A stretch of DNA of 64,000 nucleotides from Malus domestica (taxonomy: Eukaryota > Streptophyta > Magnoliopsida > Rosales > Rosaceae), in NCBI RefSeq assembly GCF_042453785.1, contig NC_091674.1, positions 25,957,001 through 26,021,000 on the forward strand. Direction: 5' to 3'. Shown here piece by piece: positions 48,624 through 60,241 of this stretch (position 1 is the first letter of the stretch; the number at the start of each line of letters is the position of its first letter). Position numbers and translations under genes: made by a program. The notes under the pieces are model-generated. The model made no database searches, was not told the origin of the DNA, and saw only the letters and a program-made list of their open reading frames with translations.

Positions 48624-49072
48624 TAGAGAGAGAGTAAACTGAGAAAAGGGAGACGGTGGTGGTGTGGTGGGTTGGATGAGATGGATTTTTTTATTTCTTT
48701 CATATTAGTGTTTCATTAAACTCTAGTAAGCACATAGATTATATACACACCTATTTTTGTTGTTGTTCTGATCGTCCTTGATGCATTTAACGGATCAATT
48801 ATACACAAAAAGGGAAGTTAAAACACAGAAAAATAAAGGAAAATTATATAGTAAACGTTTCAACTGAATTAGATTTCTAATCTAGTTATTATAAACAAAA
48901 TGTTCACACAAAAATAAGAAAGAATGAAATAAATAGTTTTTGGGCATTAAAATGGAGAAATGTTCAGTAAAATAAAATGCATACATGTTTTTTTTTCATT
49001 ATCCTACGAAATAAGGGTGTACGGTGTTAATTGTTTAGAGATTAGCTTTGGTGTGCAGTGAAATATTTTAAA
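47757..49072 (+). promoter_or_regulatory. LOB 5' leader and possible 5'-UTR intron
   Basis: Donor-like sites at 47778 (TTTCAG|GTATAT) and 47930 (AAAAAAG|GTATAA) and an acceptor at about 49057 (GGTGTGCAG) would give a leader intron of 1.1-1.3 kb just before the ATG. LOB-domain genes often have introns in or near the 5' leader. Also present: a (TA)/(GA) run at 48590-48633. Confidence 0.4.
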
Positions 49073-49684
49073 ATGGCATCCTCCAGCTCCTCCTATAACT
49101 CTCCATGCGCTGCCTGCAAGTTCTTGAGAAGGAAATGCATGCCGGGCTGCATTTTTGCACCGTATTTCCCACCAGAGGAGCCCCAAAAATTTGCAAACGT
49201 CCACAAGATCTTCGGGGCTAGCAATGTCACCAAACTTCTTAACGAGCTCCTGCCTCACCAGCGTGAGGACGCCGTGAACTCCCTGGCCTATGAGGCCGAG
49301 GCACGTGTCAGGGACCCGGTCTATGGCTGTGTTGGTGCCATTTCTTTCCTCCAAAGACAGGTCCAGAGGCTCCAGAAGGAGCTCGATGCAGCTAATGCTG
49401 ATCTTATTCACTATGCCTGCAATGAACTCACAACAACTGTGTTGCCTCCTCCTACTACTGCATCAATGGCCGGGACATATTCGGTAATTCAGCCGAATAT
49501 GGATCCTCAGAGAAGGTTGGTGGTTGATCAACCTCATCATCACCATCAGTACTACCAACAAACTAGTACTACCACAACTAGTAATGCTCCTGGAGTCAGT
49601 TTCCCAGTACCTTATCTTCCATGGAATGGAGGAGGAGGAGGAGGAGGAGGTAGTGGTGATGGAGGAGGAGAGGACAGAATGTGA
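49073..49684 (+). CDS. LOB: LOB-domain transcription factor, LATERAL ORGAN BOUNDARIES-like (203 aa)
   Basis: Starts MASSSSSYNSPCAACKFLRR. The AAAATGG context at 49073 fits, and an in-frame GTG 15 bp upstream is not a credible start. Residues ~11-110 are a complete class I LOB domain: zinc-finger-like CX2CX6CX3C (CAACKFLRRKCMPGC), the GAS block (FANVHKIFGASNVTKLLNEL), the DPVYGCVGAI segment and a leucine-zipper-like coil (ISFLQRQVQRLQKELDAANA). The domain is almost identical to what I recall of Arabidopsis LOB, and the C-terminal YLPWNGG resembles LOB's FLPWNN. Such proteins bind DNA (GCGGCG-type sites) and act at organ boundaries, where LOB limits brassinosteroid response. The variable tail has a His/Gln stretch, a Thr/Ser run and a run of eight glycines before GSGDGGGEDRM. 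Single coding exon. LBD25 or another close class I paralogue is the alternative. Confidence 0.88.
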   Translation: MASSSSSYNSPCAACKFLRRKCMPGCIFAPYFPPEEPQKFANVHKIFGASNVTKLLNELLPHQREDAVNSLAYEAEARVRDPVYGCVGAISFLQRQVQRLQKELDAANADLIHYACNELTTTVLPPPTTASMAGTYSVIQPNMDPQRRLVVDQPHHHHQYYQQTSTTTTSNAPGVSFPVPYLPWNGGGGGGGGSGDGGGEDRM

Positions 49685-50920
49685 TTTGAGATTTGGGGTT
49701 TTGAGGTTTGAGACCCTAGCTATAGCTCATCAAAATAATTGACAGAGGTAAATAAAATCCAATTTAGCTAGGGTTTGGTGGTGTCAGTCATGTGTGGTAT
49801 ACTATAGATATATGTTTATAAATTGTTGTAGTAGAACTCAGCAGGGTCTCTATGCCTAGCCTCACGTGTAGTAGTACTGCTACTGTGATCTTCTATATTT
49901 ATAGCCAAATAGATGGCTTTAGTAGTTTCATTGTTTCCCAAGCATAACTTGGTGGGTTCGTTGCTAGCTGTATACCTGAATTATATATTCTTCTACCTAA
50001 ATAAGGCTTTGCTTAAATCAATAATATTGGATCATCTAAATATGGCAATTGTGTCATTATAGTAGTGCAACTATACATATATGTGCAGATGCGCATGCCA
50101 CGCAGGGTTGACATTCTCTGTCACAAATGAAGTGTTTATATGTACTTAATTATAACCAACAATATAAGTTTGTATAAACATTAATTAGTATTGATAATTC
50201 TTTTAATAAAACCATTGATGATCATACGGATTAAGGAGGATTATCTTGTGTGTGTGCCTAAGTACATAGATGGGGTTATAAGTATATAGATGGGGTTAGT
50301 CCTCTTTTCACCCTATATAGTCTGACCATTGTTTCAGCTGCTCCTTTAATTGCATGTTGTGATGAGGACCACTTTACATGTTTAAATAATTTGAGTAGCT
50401 CTCACTCATGCCGCTGGTTTTTCAATATTAAATATAATTAACCTAACTAAGCTAATCATGGTCCTATTTATCTTTTGATCACAAGTTTCATTTCATGGAG
50501 TGTGTGTGTGTGTAGCGTGCATGTGGCGAAGCTAGTTGAAAACTTCTTAAAAGCATTAGCCTTTTGGATATTTGAAAGAGGAACAGTGTGAAATTCAACC
50601 TTTTGTGCGTGCATATTCCAACTTGTTTGAATTGTAGTGTTTATCATGTAATTGACAGTGTGAATCTGTTCGTCCTCCAAATATTAATTCAATATATTAT
50701 ATATTTTGTATATAGTATAAGTATAGTTGCAGAGATATCTGAAACAGTAGCACGTACAGTCTCTCCCTCATTGGATCCGATACATAAATCACTGTAGTTG
50801 TTGTCTTCCAAGTACCAACTGGTACTGACTCTTTCCCTCACTAATCTGCCCCCAAAGATTACCAGACATAACAGTAAAACCTTTGATATAAAAAAGTCTC
50901 AACACAGTACTAACATTATC

Positions 50921-50985
<65 letters not shown>

Positions 50986-53235
50986 TCTTAATATAATGAT
51001 TAGGTTAATTACACTAAGCAAATGTCTAATTTTCCAGTAGGAAGCAAAAATCAAAAAATATTTATAAACCCTTCAAAGCTGCTGTTGAAACCCTGCAAAG
51101 CAATCAGGTTTTCTTTTCAAAGCAGCAATTGGGGTTACGGTTTAAAACGAATTAACTGACGAAGTCAACGAGCAGCGTATTCTATCCTTTACTCAGTAAA
51201 TTAAGGGTATGGCAACAATTGATCAACTAGTGCAAAATAAGGCATCATCATATTACGATTAAACTTTCTGAGATTCGACCAAATATTGTATGATATCTGA
51301 TGGAGAGAGAGAGAAAAAGAGAGAAACATTGATTTGAATTTCCTTATATTCTTGGACTACTACTGTGAAATTCTTTTCATTCCATTCTCTCTCTCTTTCT
51401 CTCACATGCATACATTGATATGTTTTTCGTATTCTGTAGCGGCACCAAACTTTCATCATAAAAAACACGCACACCATCTTTTCTGTTTCTCTTCACTTTT
51501 CTCAGTCCTCTCTCTTTCCCCCCTCTCTAGAACAAACAAACCCACAAGATTTTACACTCATTAAAATCAAGAAAAGTTAAACGCGTCATCTCTCTCTCTC
51601 ATACAAAACACACATGTACACGAACAAACACAAACAGAGAGTCTGACTCTGAATGAATGAACCATCTGGAGGTGGGTCAGCAGTGGTTCCAGTGAGAGTC
51701 ACGTCCATTGTCCTCCAACTATAGTCGTCGCCTCACCTTTTTCTTCCTTGGAAATTTTGGGCCAACCAAATCCAATCTTCTCATCTCAATTCCACATACC
51801 CCATATTCAATAATTATTTATACTTCAACAGATGAGTAATTGGCTGGTAACCTGGTAGCCTGGTACCAATATCAAGTTACAATACGTAGCACATTAGAGA
51901 AAAACTTGGGTAAAGGTTTTATCAATATCACATGATGAGTGAGTGACTTTGTCCACTGAAATTTCATTATGTTGTAGAAGTAGAAGAAGAAATCAAGTAT
52001 ATTGTATGTCACGTGGTGTTACTAGCTAATTCATATGCGTGCCTGTTATCTTTTAATTAAGCAATGACTTGGACAACTAATCTTTCTATGTGATAGACAA
52101 GGAAGTTCTTACACTCAGGTGTTTCTTGACTAGTATACTAGTTTATTGACCAAATTTAGTCAAAAGATCAACAAAAGATCAACTAATATATATCTAACTG
52201 TTACCAGCTTCTGAGTTAATTGGTAAAGTAGTCATCAAAACACTTTCTTACCATTTTAAATCATCTCCCAAATAACAGATTTGTAACGTAGGTATGATAC
52301 TTGATCGATATAGCTACTGTCAACTGTGGGTTGAGAGGACCCCTCCGCTGTGGGGAACAAGTATGGCTTTCTGAAATCGTTGTTTGCCTTTTTTTTATTG
52401 GGTTGGAGTTTTTGGGGTGCAATAATTATTAATTCAGAATCCATCAACCCATCAATCTTCTTCTCTGCAAAGACGTGGAAAAGAAGCAAGGTGCTGGTGA
52501 AATATGGCAGGAGAGGTTTTTTACTATTAGCTATAAAGGACAAGGAAGACAACAGGACGTGGAGCTCCTATTTTCTGCCCCCACCAAAAATTCTGCATGT
52601 TCCTACCTTAATTCATTCGATTCATGAGTTTTACCGAAGAAAATACTGGTACAGTGTTATAAATATGCTCAGCGTATGCATCTTTTAACTTAGGTTGTAA
52701 CTTCTTTTTCACCTTAAGGACGGCATACACATTACCAAATCTTGAATGTTTTGCGATATATATAAGTTATTGATTAAAGGGATCAAGAATGATTATTAGA
52801 TTAAGGAGATCGTGAACGATTTCTCTTAGAAGATTATGGAATATCAGAAGTTTGAAAGAAACTCTCAACTTTTAATGAATAATGATGATAAGATCATTAA
52901 AATACGACAATGTTGTTTAAATAGTCATAATAATATGAGAAATTCCAAGACCTTCAAAGAATTCCAAAGTTAAAAGGAAAAATTTAAAAGCTAATTTTGA
53001 CCTATTAAACGTAACTAAAACCTAAAAATCCATCTCATATTGTAGTAATACAACGAGTTGGAATTGTCTTGTCTTAACCTCAAAAAGATATCATCGGCTA
53101 GAAACGGATACCAATACTCAAAATATAATATTCCCGGCCCGTACAATCACTGTTAGCGTCAAAATTTGCCATGTCAATATCGATTTCTAGAGTCATAAAA
53201 CAAAATGAGCTTGCCTTTGATCAACAATTATTAAT
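49685..53235. other. Intergenic; microsatellites, no supported gene
   Basis: Contains a (CT) run of about 32 units (50925-50988) and further CT/GA-rich patches (51301-51330, 51385-51410, 51520-51600). Apparent frames here, including 112 codons at 52350, have no recognisable domain or supporting signal. Confidence 0.5.
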
Positions 53236-53599
53236 AGGGTTCGGATTGGTGAACACTTTTTTTTTTACAACACTTTGTACTGCTTATTTCGCAATTTCTT
53301 TTTAAAGATCCGCCTATATTTCAGTTTAACATTTATAGATTATTTTTATAAAAAATTAGACAAATTAAAAACCAATTAGACATTCATTTGTATTGCCAAA
53401 AAATGGATAAATACAATTTTGTAATGAAACATTATAATGACTATCATTCAATCTAAAGGTAATATGATTTCAAATTTAAACGATTTTTGGTACACATAAT
53501 TTTTAAGAGAATACTTAAAAGATAGACGATTGGGTCAATGAAATACATTACAAAAAACAAAATGTATATCAAAAATTGTGTGTTACCCATCCTAACCCT
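53236..53599. mobile_element. Miniature element, same family as 57614-57992
   Basis: TIR-like ends AGGGTTCGGATTGGT..ACAC and AGGGTTAGGATGGGT..ACAC (inward from the right). Interior shared with 57614-57992: AAATTAGACAAATTAAAAACC, TTAGACATTCATTT and GATTTTTGGTA.ACAT all in the same order. Target duplication not resolved (TTA-rich flanks). Confidence 0.65.
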
Positions 53600-56258
53600 T
53601 ATTATTGAATATATGACTGCCATACACGAAAACAGTGAATTATATTTCATTTCCGTTGTCAACTCATCATCTTCATTGGCACTTCTCTATTCACAAAATG
53701 TTCAATGCTTACTTCTTTTTTCCATTTTAATCAGAAAAATGCCATTAGTAAAATGCAATAAATAAAGGTAGAAAAATGCCATTAAGTGAGTCAAGCTTCA
53801 CTTTTGATCATGAAAGGGTGGCCCATGCAAATAATCATAGCCAATCCTATTTTCCATGCTCAATTATCCAGGTAGCCACTGTACCTAGCCATATGAACAT
53901 GATGGAGAAGCTCAAAATCAAATATTATTGTAAAGATATATAGCGGCGTTTTCCAGAGGCCGACATGCATATTTGCATGAGAACTTTAACATAAAACTCA
54001 AAATAATGTTTACTTTAACGAAAAATCATATTTTTACACTAAAAAATCAATTCTAGTACTATTCATTTTACCCTTTATTTTATTCTTATAGTTAAAAATC
54101 AAAATTTTCAAACTCTTTTAATTAATTTTCCTTATTTGCATCCTATTAAAAAAAAACACAAGAAACAAGAAAAAAAATATATATATATTTGCATGCTTAC
54201 CCTTTCTTTCACTTTTTCAGTTAAAGCAGTTGATCCAACACATATAATTAATTTCTGTGGTCTTACCTAATTTTTCAAACTTATATCAGCAGCAATCAAC
54301 TGGTTTGAATCTCACTTTTTCTAAATTTTCCACTAATTAAGCAATTATATGGAATGCTTTTGTCGACAGAACCATATTCAATATTGCTTCTGGAAATAAC
54401 GCAGCTAGCATATCTATCAGGGATAGAAATCTTTTTAAATTCCAAAAATTAAACAAAAAAGAAAAAACCAAAGGAAAAGTAAAGAAATAAGAACTAAGAG
54501 ACGTGAGACCCAAATGCAGTTAACATAATATCACAATTTCCTAGTTGATATATGGGATGCTTGGTTTTTACCCATGCATCTCGAGTTTGAAACTTCTTAC
54601 TCTTCTAAATTATTAAAAAAGTTTCAAACTATCTTCCATCTCCATAATAAAAAAAATGGTAATCATACACATATTTAGAGTCGCTAGTGCATCATGGCCT
54701 GAATCTAATGGATAATATATAACTACGATTTTTAAGAATTTAAAAAAAAATTAATCTACTAACTTTTCTAGCTAAAATAAATAAAATTGATCATGGAGAC
54801 ACATATATATAGTACTACTCAATCATAGAAGTGTATTTAGGAATTAGGATACATATATCACAACTTCACGACACATGCACGAGTTCTAGAAAAGGTGTGT
54901 GTATGTGGCTAACTATTAGATATATGTTAACAATCTACGATAAACTCATATATACTAATAATAAATGCGAATAAATATATTACAGAGAATAAACAAGATG
55001 AAATATTATTTAAGCAGAGAAATAGAAGATCGAGGCTTGCGTACCACAATGTTCTTGAAACAGAAATTTTGTCCCTACTCAGTGCTTGTAGTTATACAGA
55101 TGTCTGCTTCACCAGGATTCAACAATCTAAGTTAGAATTCTAGCACCAGAAAACTAGACTTCTGGCGAATTTGTTTGTCGTACTCTTAGTATGCTTGGTA
55201 TATAAGGATTGATGATTTTTTGTGTATTGAATGATATGCACATGCATGTATTTATAGTGAGCATATGTCTATTTGCAACAGACATGTTTTTGGGAGGCGA
55301 CTGTTCAACGCAAAGGGTGTGTTACTTCATCTGTTTCTCAAATATGTTCATACGCTCTCAGACTTGATCTGAAAGGATGAGTCTTTTCATAAAAAAAATT
55401 AATTAAATTCGAAATTAATTACACCCCAAAGCCCAATCCGAAGGGTGAGTCCAATTCTATTCTCCAAAGTTCATCCCTCCAATCACTTTTCATAAGGGAC
55501 AAAGCCTTATAAAGTGAGGAAACTTTGTGGTGGTGAGCAATGTGGGACAATGAAATTCTACTCAAAATTTCCAACAATACCCCACATTTAAGTTAAAATT
55601 TCATTCAAACACCACCAATTTACATATAACAAAATTCTACTCAAAATTTCCAACAATAACAACCACTGAATTGCAAGCACATCGATCGATCTTTACATTA
55701 TTCCCTGCAATGCTGGTGTTTATTTTATATGAATATTATAGGATGAAAAGTGTTTCTTGTTTCAGATAACCAATGATGGCAGCCATGATCATGTGGTGGC
55801 CTTCAAAGCGATTATAAACAAATAAACACAAGATTGTGGGTTCAAGAAAAATTACACTTTCTTTGGGTACATATTCTGCCCTTGAGCAATCATTTTATCA
55901 AGTCAAACTGTAATCTTATGCCTAGATATTACACAAGAATCCCAGCTGATATATCTTCATATCTTAATCAAGAATATAAGTATATATTTCGTTATTCCAA
56001 AGTATATAACACATATCAAGTAGTGCTGACCCCTTTATAATTTTATTGTTAATTAAGGGGTATTAGGAATACTAGCTCTAGACTCTAGTCGTACGTTAAG
56101 TGTTCCTTTCGAATAGCTATGGATCAAATTTTGACTGGGGAAAGAAACACCATTTGTAATAAAAATTGCATCAATCTAATAATATTTGAATTGTGTAGAG
56201 ATTTACAAGTTTAATAGGAGATCCAACGTAGTCCATATTCATAATAATAATTAGTAGT
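53600..56258. other. Intergenic AT-rich sequence
   Basis: No gene seen. At 55555-55655 a stretch (TGAAATTCTACTCAAAATTTCC) occurs twice about 75 bp apart, with CCCAATCC / TTATAAAGTGAGGAAAC sequence before it that resembles a dispersed LTR fragment. Confidence 0.45.
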
Positions 56259-56605
56259 TGTGAGAATGTGAGGATAAAGTCTTACATTGGTGAGTGACCA
56301 AATCATGTAAGAGCTTATAGAAGTTGGTTGGACCCTATATTGCCAAGTGATTTTATAGTGAAACCTCAATTTTTTTCATGGTATTAGAGCAAGTTGTCAT
56401 ATATGTGAAGCCCAATGACTACACGTGCTCCACATCACCGATTTATGTTTTTCACGTGTTAGGCTTGAAAGTTCGCCACATGTGAGGGGGCGTGTTGAGA
56501 ATGAATCTCACATTGATGGGAGGAAGAATCATGCATGGATTTACAAGTAAGTTGGTCTACTTCCATCTTACCAATTAATTTTATAATAGAACCTCAACTT
56601 TTTCA
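56259..56605 (+). mobile_element. TRIM (terminal-repeat retrotransposon in miniature), 347 bp
   Basis: Two diverged short LTRs, 56259-56378 and 56493-56605 (TGTGAGAATG../TGTTGAGAATG.., both ending AACCTCAA.TTTTTCA). The first is followed directly by the primer site TGGTATTAGAGC and the second is preceded by a GTGAGGGGG polypurine tract. Near-matching 5-bp flanks GTAGT / GTAGC. Internal part about 110 bp, non-coding. Such elements depend on other retroelements. The LTR divergence suggests an old copy. Confidence 0.8.
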
Positions 56606-57613
56606 GTAGCAGTTATTATTCCCATTATAAAAAGAAAACACGGTAATAATTTGAGTGGTACATGAATATATTTTCGATATTAAGGAGAATAATGTGATGC
56701 ACTTTGTTGTCATCAAAAGGAGAACAATGTATTTTGACATAAAAAAAATAAAAAATAAAAAAAATAAAAACCATGCAAAGGTCAAGGCATGTACTGTGGG
56801 CCAAGCAGTATCTGTTTATAGATTCTGCTTAAACTTGGATAATAAGTATATTGCCAAACGTAGCCCACCTACTGACTTGTGTTGAAGTAGGATCCGACCC
56901 AAATTGTATTTTCTCCATTGTGTAGCCTTCATAACACAGGAGCGTAACTAAGACATAGCGATGATCTATCAATTCACATTTCAATAGTTGAAGGAGAGAT
57001 TAAAATCCCAAATTTGTGTGCTTCTAAATTGTTTTTAGGTTTGAACCCAATGCTACCAAACTTCACATATCTATCTGAACCCATTTTTATGTGTTTTCAC
57101 ATTTTTTTTATAAAACAGATCCATCTCATATCGAAATCTAATATGAGATTCGGAAATGAAAAAGAATATGAAGTGTAGGTATTGGATTCTAAGAGATGAG
57201 AGAAGGACGACGCTAGCAATGAACAATTTTGTTTTTTTTTTTTCCATTCCAATTCGTGTTTTAGGTTTTAAAACGGAATGCTTTCGATCTGGTTAGACAT
57301 CAAGATCTAATGACTCATACATCATAATATATTAACATATGAATATTATACTAGGCTTACCATAGTATTTTTTGTCGTTTGAAAATGAGGCTTGTTGATT
57401 TTAAATAAAACCAATTTGATGATAATTATCGGATTTTTTTTTCCTTTTTATAAGAGATTAAAAATCATCGGTTATCAGACCATGTTTCGATATTCTTTGC
57501 AATTTCACACCAAGCTCAAAAACATGCAAGTTCCAAATGCACACTCTGTACAATTCCAATCCCCAATTTCACACCAGCAAATTGGAGCCTTCATACGTTC
57601 CATATTCTTTGGG
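56606..57613. other. Intergenic, no gene seen
   Basis: AT-rich, with A/T homopolymer runs near 56745-56770 and 57231-57243. No supported frame. Confidence 0.5.
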
Positions 57614-57992
57614 GGTTAGGATCCTTAAGACACCCGCTTTTTATATATTTGACACGTATTTTATAGGTCTTCTTTGTAATGTATTTTAACGATTCGAATT
57701 ATTATGTTTTAGTATATCATTCATAGATCATCCTTGCAAAAATTAGACAAATTCAAAACCATTAGACATTCATTTATAGTGAAAAAATATATACAAATAT
57801 GGTTCTACGAAGAAACACTAAATTTAATCTGACAATCATATGATTTTAGATTCAAGTGATTTTTGGTAGACATGATCTTTGAAGTAAGACATAAAATATA
57901 AACAGTTGGATCGTTGAAGTACACTGCGGAGTAGGTCCATACAAACGTGTGTCAAAATGTATGTCAAAAGCGTGTGTCCCCGAATCCTGATC
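57614..57992. mobile_element. Miniature element, same family as 53236-53599
   Basis: Ends GGTTAGGATCCTTAAGACACCC and GATCAGGATTCGGGGACACAC (inward from right). The interior matches 53236-53599 over most of its length. Confidence 0.65.
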
Positions 57993-58154
57993 ATTTTCTA
58001 AAAGACTTGAATTATTTATTTTTTTAAATAATAAGCATTAAAATGTAAATATACCTAAAGTAGCAAACCTAAAGACATCAACAACCTATCAAGGCATCAA
58101 TGCATCATAATGTGAATAAAATTTGGTTAGACAAACTATGTAATTCATACCACC

Positions 58155-58210
58155 TCTTCCAGACCCTGCGTAAAGCGGGAGCCTTGTGCACTGGGTACGA
58201 CCTTTTTTGG
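58155..58210 (+). repeat. Possible SINE 3'-end fragment
   Basis: AGACCCTGCGTAAAGCGGGA followed by GCCTTGTGCACTGGGTACGAC and a T-run resembles the tail of plant tRNA-derived SINEs of the Au type as I remember it. No A/B box part was found upstream. Confidence 0.4.
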
Positions 58211-58547
58211 TCTTACTCAATCTCTGATTTTTATGAAATGTAAAATCTATCTAATTAGGAAACTTAACCGAAGTTTTTCTCTGTAATATAACACCATTTG
58301 CATGTCATTAAAAGTTAATTAAGTATGAGCACTAACTGAATTTAACTTGATTACTATGCTTACCATTGTTGAAAATAGAAACCAATCGGTTCATCAAACC
58401 CTATTAGATTTGGGTGTTCTTGCCAAAAACGCACATTACCATTTGCACCAGACCACATTATCCATCCTTCACAAATTAAAATTCTAAAACGCAGAAACCA
58501 ACGAAAGATTGATGAGGTATCACCAAACACTCCAGCTCCTCTCTCAC

Positions 58548-58603
58548 CATGCAAACCCTCACTCTCCATGCATTCAACAAGTGTCCCCCACTCCCTCCAC
58601 GTG
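58548..58603 (+). promoter_or_regulatory. Seed-type promoter motifs of the oleosin gene
   Basis: Two RY elements CATGCA (58548-58553, 58567-58572) and a palindromic G-box CACGTG (58598-58603) lie 150-206 bp before the oleosin ATG. RY plus ACGT-core motifs are the known binding sites of B3 factors (ABI3/FUS3/LEC2) and bZIP partners that drive seed-maturation genes. A run of about 18 C (58609-58626) follows. Confidence 0.65.
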
Positions 58604-58753
58604 CCCCTCCCCCCCCCCCCCCCCCCAACCGATGTCTTTCTCTTCCTTTAAAATCCAAACCCTCCTCCTCATCTTCCTCTCAGTCTCTCATTTCACATCC
58701 TCCACTGATCAACCAAACCCAGCAAACCCTAGCTCTCTCAATATCTCATAACA

Positions 58754-59380
58754 ATGGCTGATCAGAACTACCGCCAGCAGCAACCACAGCACCAAGGTTA
58801 CCAAAGTCACATCCAGTTCGACAACCCACAACACCAAGGTTACCAAACTCACTACCAGTATGACCAACAACAACGCTACCCCTTCGAAGTCGGGAAAAGC
58901 TTCCGTCCTCAAAATGGCTCCTCAGCTTCAAATTTTTTGGCAATTGCCACCCTGGTTCCAGTAGGGGGAACTCTGCTCTTGCTTGCAGGGCTCACACTGG
59001 CCGGGACCATCATTGGGCTGGCAGTGACCACCCCGCTTTTTGTTATCTTTAGCCCGGTTTTGGTCCCGGCTGTTGTGGTCATATTTCTGTCTGTGACGGG
59101 GATATTGACTTCGGGGGCTTTCGGGGTCACGGCCCTATCGTCTTTCTCTTGGTTAGCCCATTATTTGAGCCGGTCTCGTCTGCCCCAGACGATGGGCCAA
59201 AAGGTGCAGGAGACCACAGGATATTTGGGCCAGAAGGTGCAGGAGACGGCGGGCTACTTGGGCCAGAAGGTGGAAGAGACGGGAGACTTTGTGGGCCATA
59301 AGATGCAGGAGACTGGAGGTCAGGTGGGCCAGATGACTAAGGATGTGGGCGAGACTATCCAGCAAGGCCGAGGAAGTTGA
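58754..59380 (+). CDS. Oleosin (H-type, 208 aa)
   Basis: Starts [20 protein letters not shown]. Residues 1-50 are a hydrophilic Gln/His/Tyr-rich arm with a duplicated HQGYQ(S/T)H block. Residues ~58-130 form the uninterrupted hydrophobic hairpin with the proline-knot region ([18 protein letters not shown]), the defining oleosin feature. Residues ~135-208 are an amphipathic C-terminal arm of about five 11-residue repeats ([55 protein letters not shown]). Oleosins coat seed and pollen oil bodies and keep them from fusing; the hairpin enters the oil core. The C-terminal insertion marks the high-molecular-weight H form. Single exon; RY and G-box motifs upstream point to ABA- and seed-regulated expression. 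Confidence 0.95.
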   Translation: MADQNYRQQQPQHQGYQSHIQFDNPQHQGYQTHYQYDQQQRYPFEVGKSFRPQNGSSASNFLAIATLVPVGGTLLLLAGLTLAGTIIGLAVTTPLFVIFSPVLVPAVVVIFLSVTGILTSGAFGVTALSSFSWLAHYLSRSRLPQTMGQKVQETTGYLGQKVQETAGYLGQKVEETGDFVGHKMQETGGQVGQMTKDVGETIQQGRGS

Positions 59381-59677
59381 AATGACCCAGGAAGGTTGTA
59401 GGGATCAAATAAACAAAGAACTGGCAGGGGAAAAGAAGGCGGCCGGAGCCGCGACGGTGTTTATGTTACAGTCAGGACATGAAGATGGAGAGTTGATCAT
59501 GCATATATATTTATGTATATGGGCCTCAATGGCTAGTGTCTCTCTCTGTTTTGTATGTGTTTATCTTTTGGTGTTTGTGTTTGTATGTGTTTATCTTTTT
59601 GGTGCTTGTGTTACCTCAGTACCGGTATGTACTAACCGTTTGGAGTCGATGGTTGTAGTTCTATGGATTTATGATGT

Positions 59678-59683
59678 AATAAA
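59678..59683 (+). terminator. Polyadenylation signal AATAAA of the oleosin gene
   Basis: AATAAA 298 bp after the stop codon, preceded by T/G-rich sequence (TGTGTTTATC repeats, 59549-59602) typical of a plant far-upstream element. Confidence 0.6.
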
Positions 59684-59699
59684 TGGCTGTGCTTTTTTT

Positions 59700-60205
59700 T
59701 TTTTTTCAGCGCTTGGTTCTTTTATTTTGGTTGGATTATGAATTTCCAATTCTTCCTTGTCACTTGCTAAATTTTAGTGTTGGATTTTGAAGCAACGAAT
59801 TTTCGGCTTGAATCCCAAGTCATGTTTGGTGATGTTAACATTACTCACGCTAATCAAAATAATTCAGTCATCACATAATTTAGTTTAAACATTTGCTCTC
59901 TTGCATTACTTAATATTTTAACATTTATCCTAATATTCTCGATATAAAATAAAATAAAAATAAATAAAAAAACAGTTATCCTAATATAAACAAGGAAGAG
60001 CCATTTAGTAATGTATAGTGGTATTTTTCTTTACTTAAATAGTCTTAGATTCGATTTTTGTCAAAAACGTATTTGAATCACGTTGGTGCTAATTCTTTTT
60101 GCACTATAGTATTGCTAGCCATTGTGAGGCTTATCGGTCTTCTTTTAATGTAGATAATATCGTTTGTTCTTCTTTTAATGTAGATAATATCATTTGTTAG
60201 AGAAA

Positions 60206-60241
<36 letters not shown>

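Noticed and set aside
49004-49411. Minus-strand 135-codon frame opposite LOB
   Set aside because: Shadow of the conserved LOB domain; no domain of its own and no promoter.
49290-49742. Plus-strand frames of 65-72 codons overlapping LOB
   Set aside because: Out-of-frame shadows of the LOB coding sequence.
52350-52688. 112-codon frame MGNKYGFLKSLFAFFLLG...
   Set aside because: A hydrophobic N-terminus is present, but there is no recognisable domain, no paralogue in the window and no promoter signal; likely chance.
58360-58658. Minus-strand frames upstream of oleosin
   Set aside because: Cover the C-run and the promoter motifs; Gly-rich translation is an artefact.
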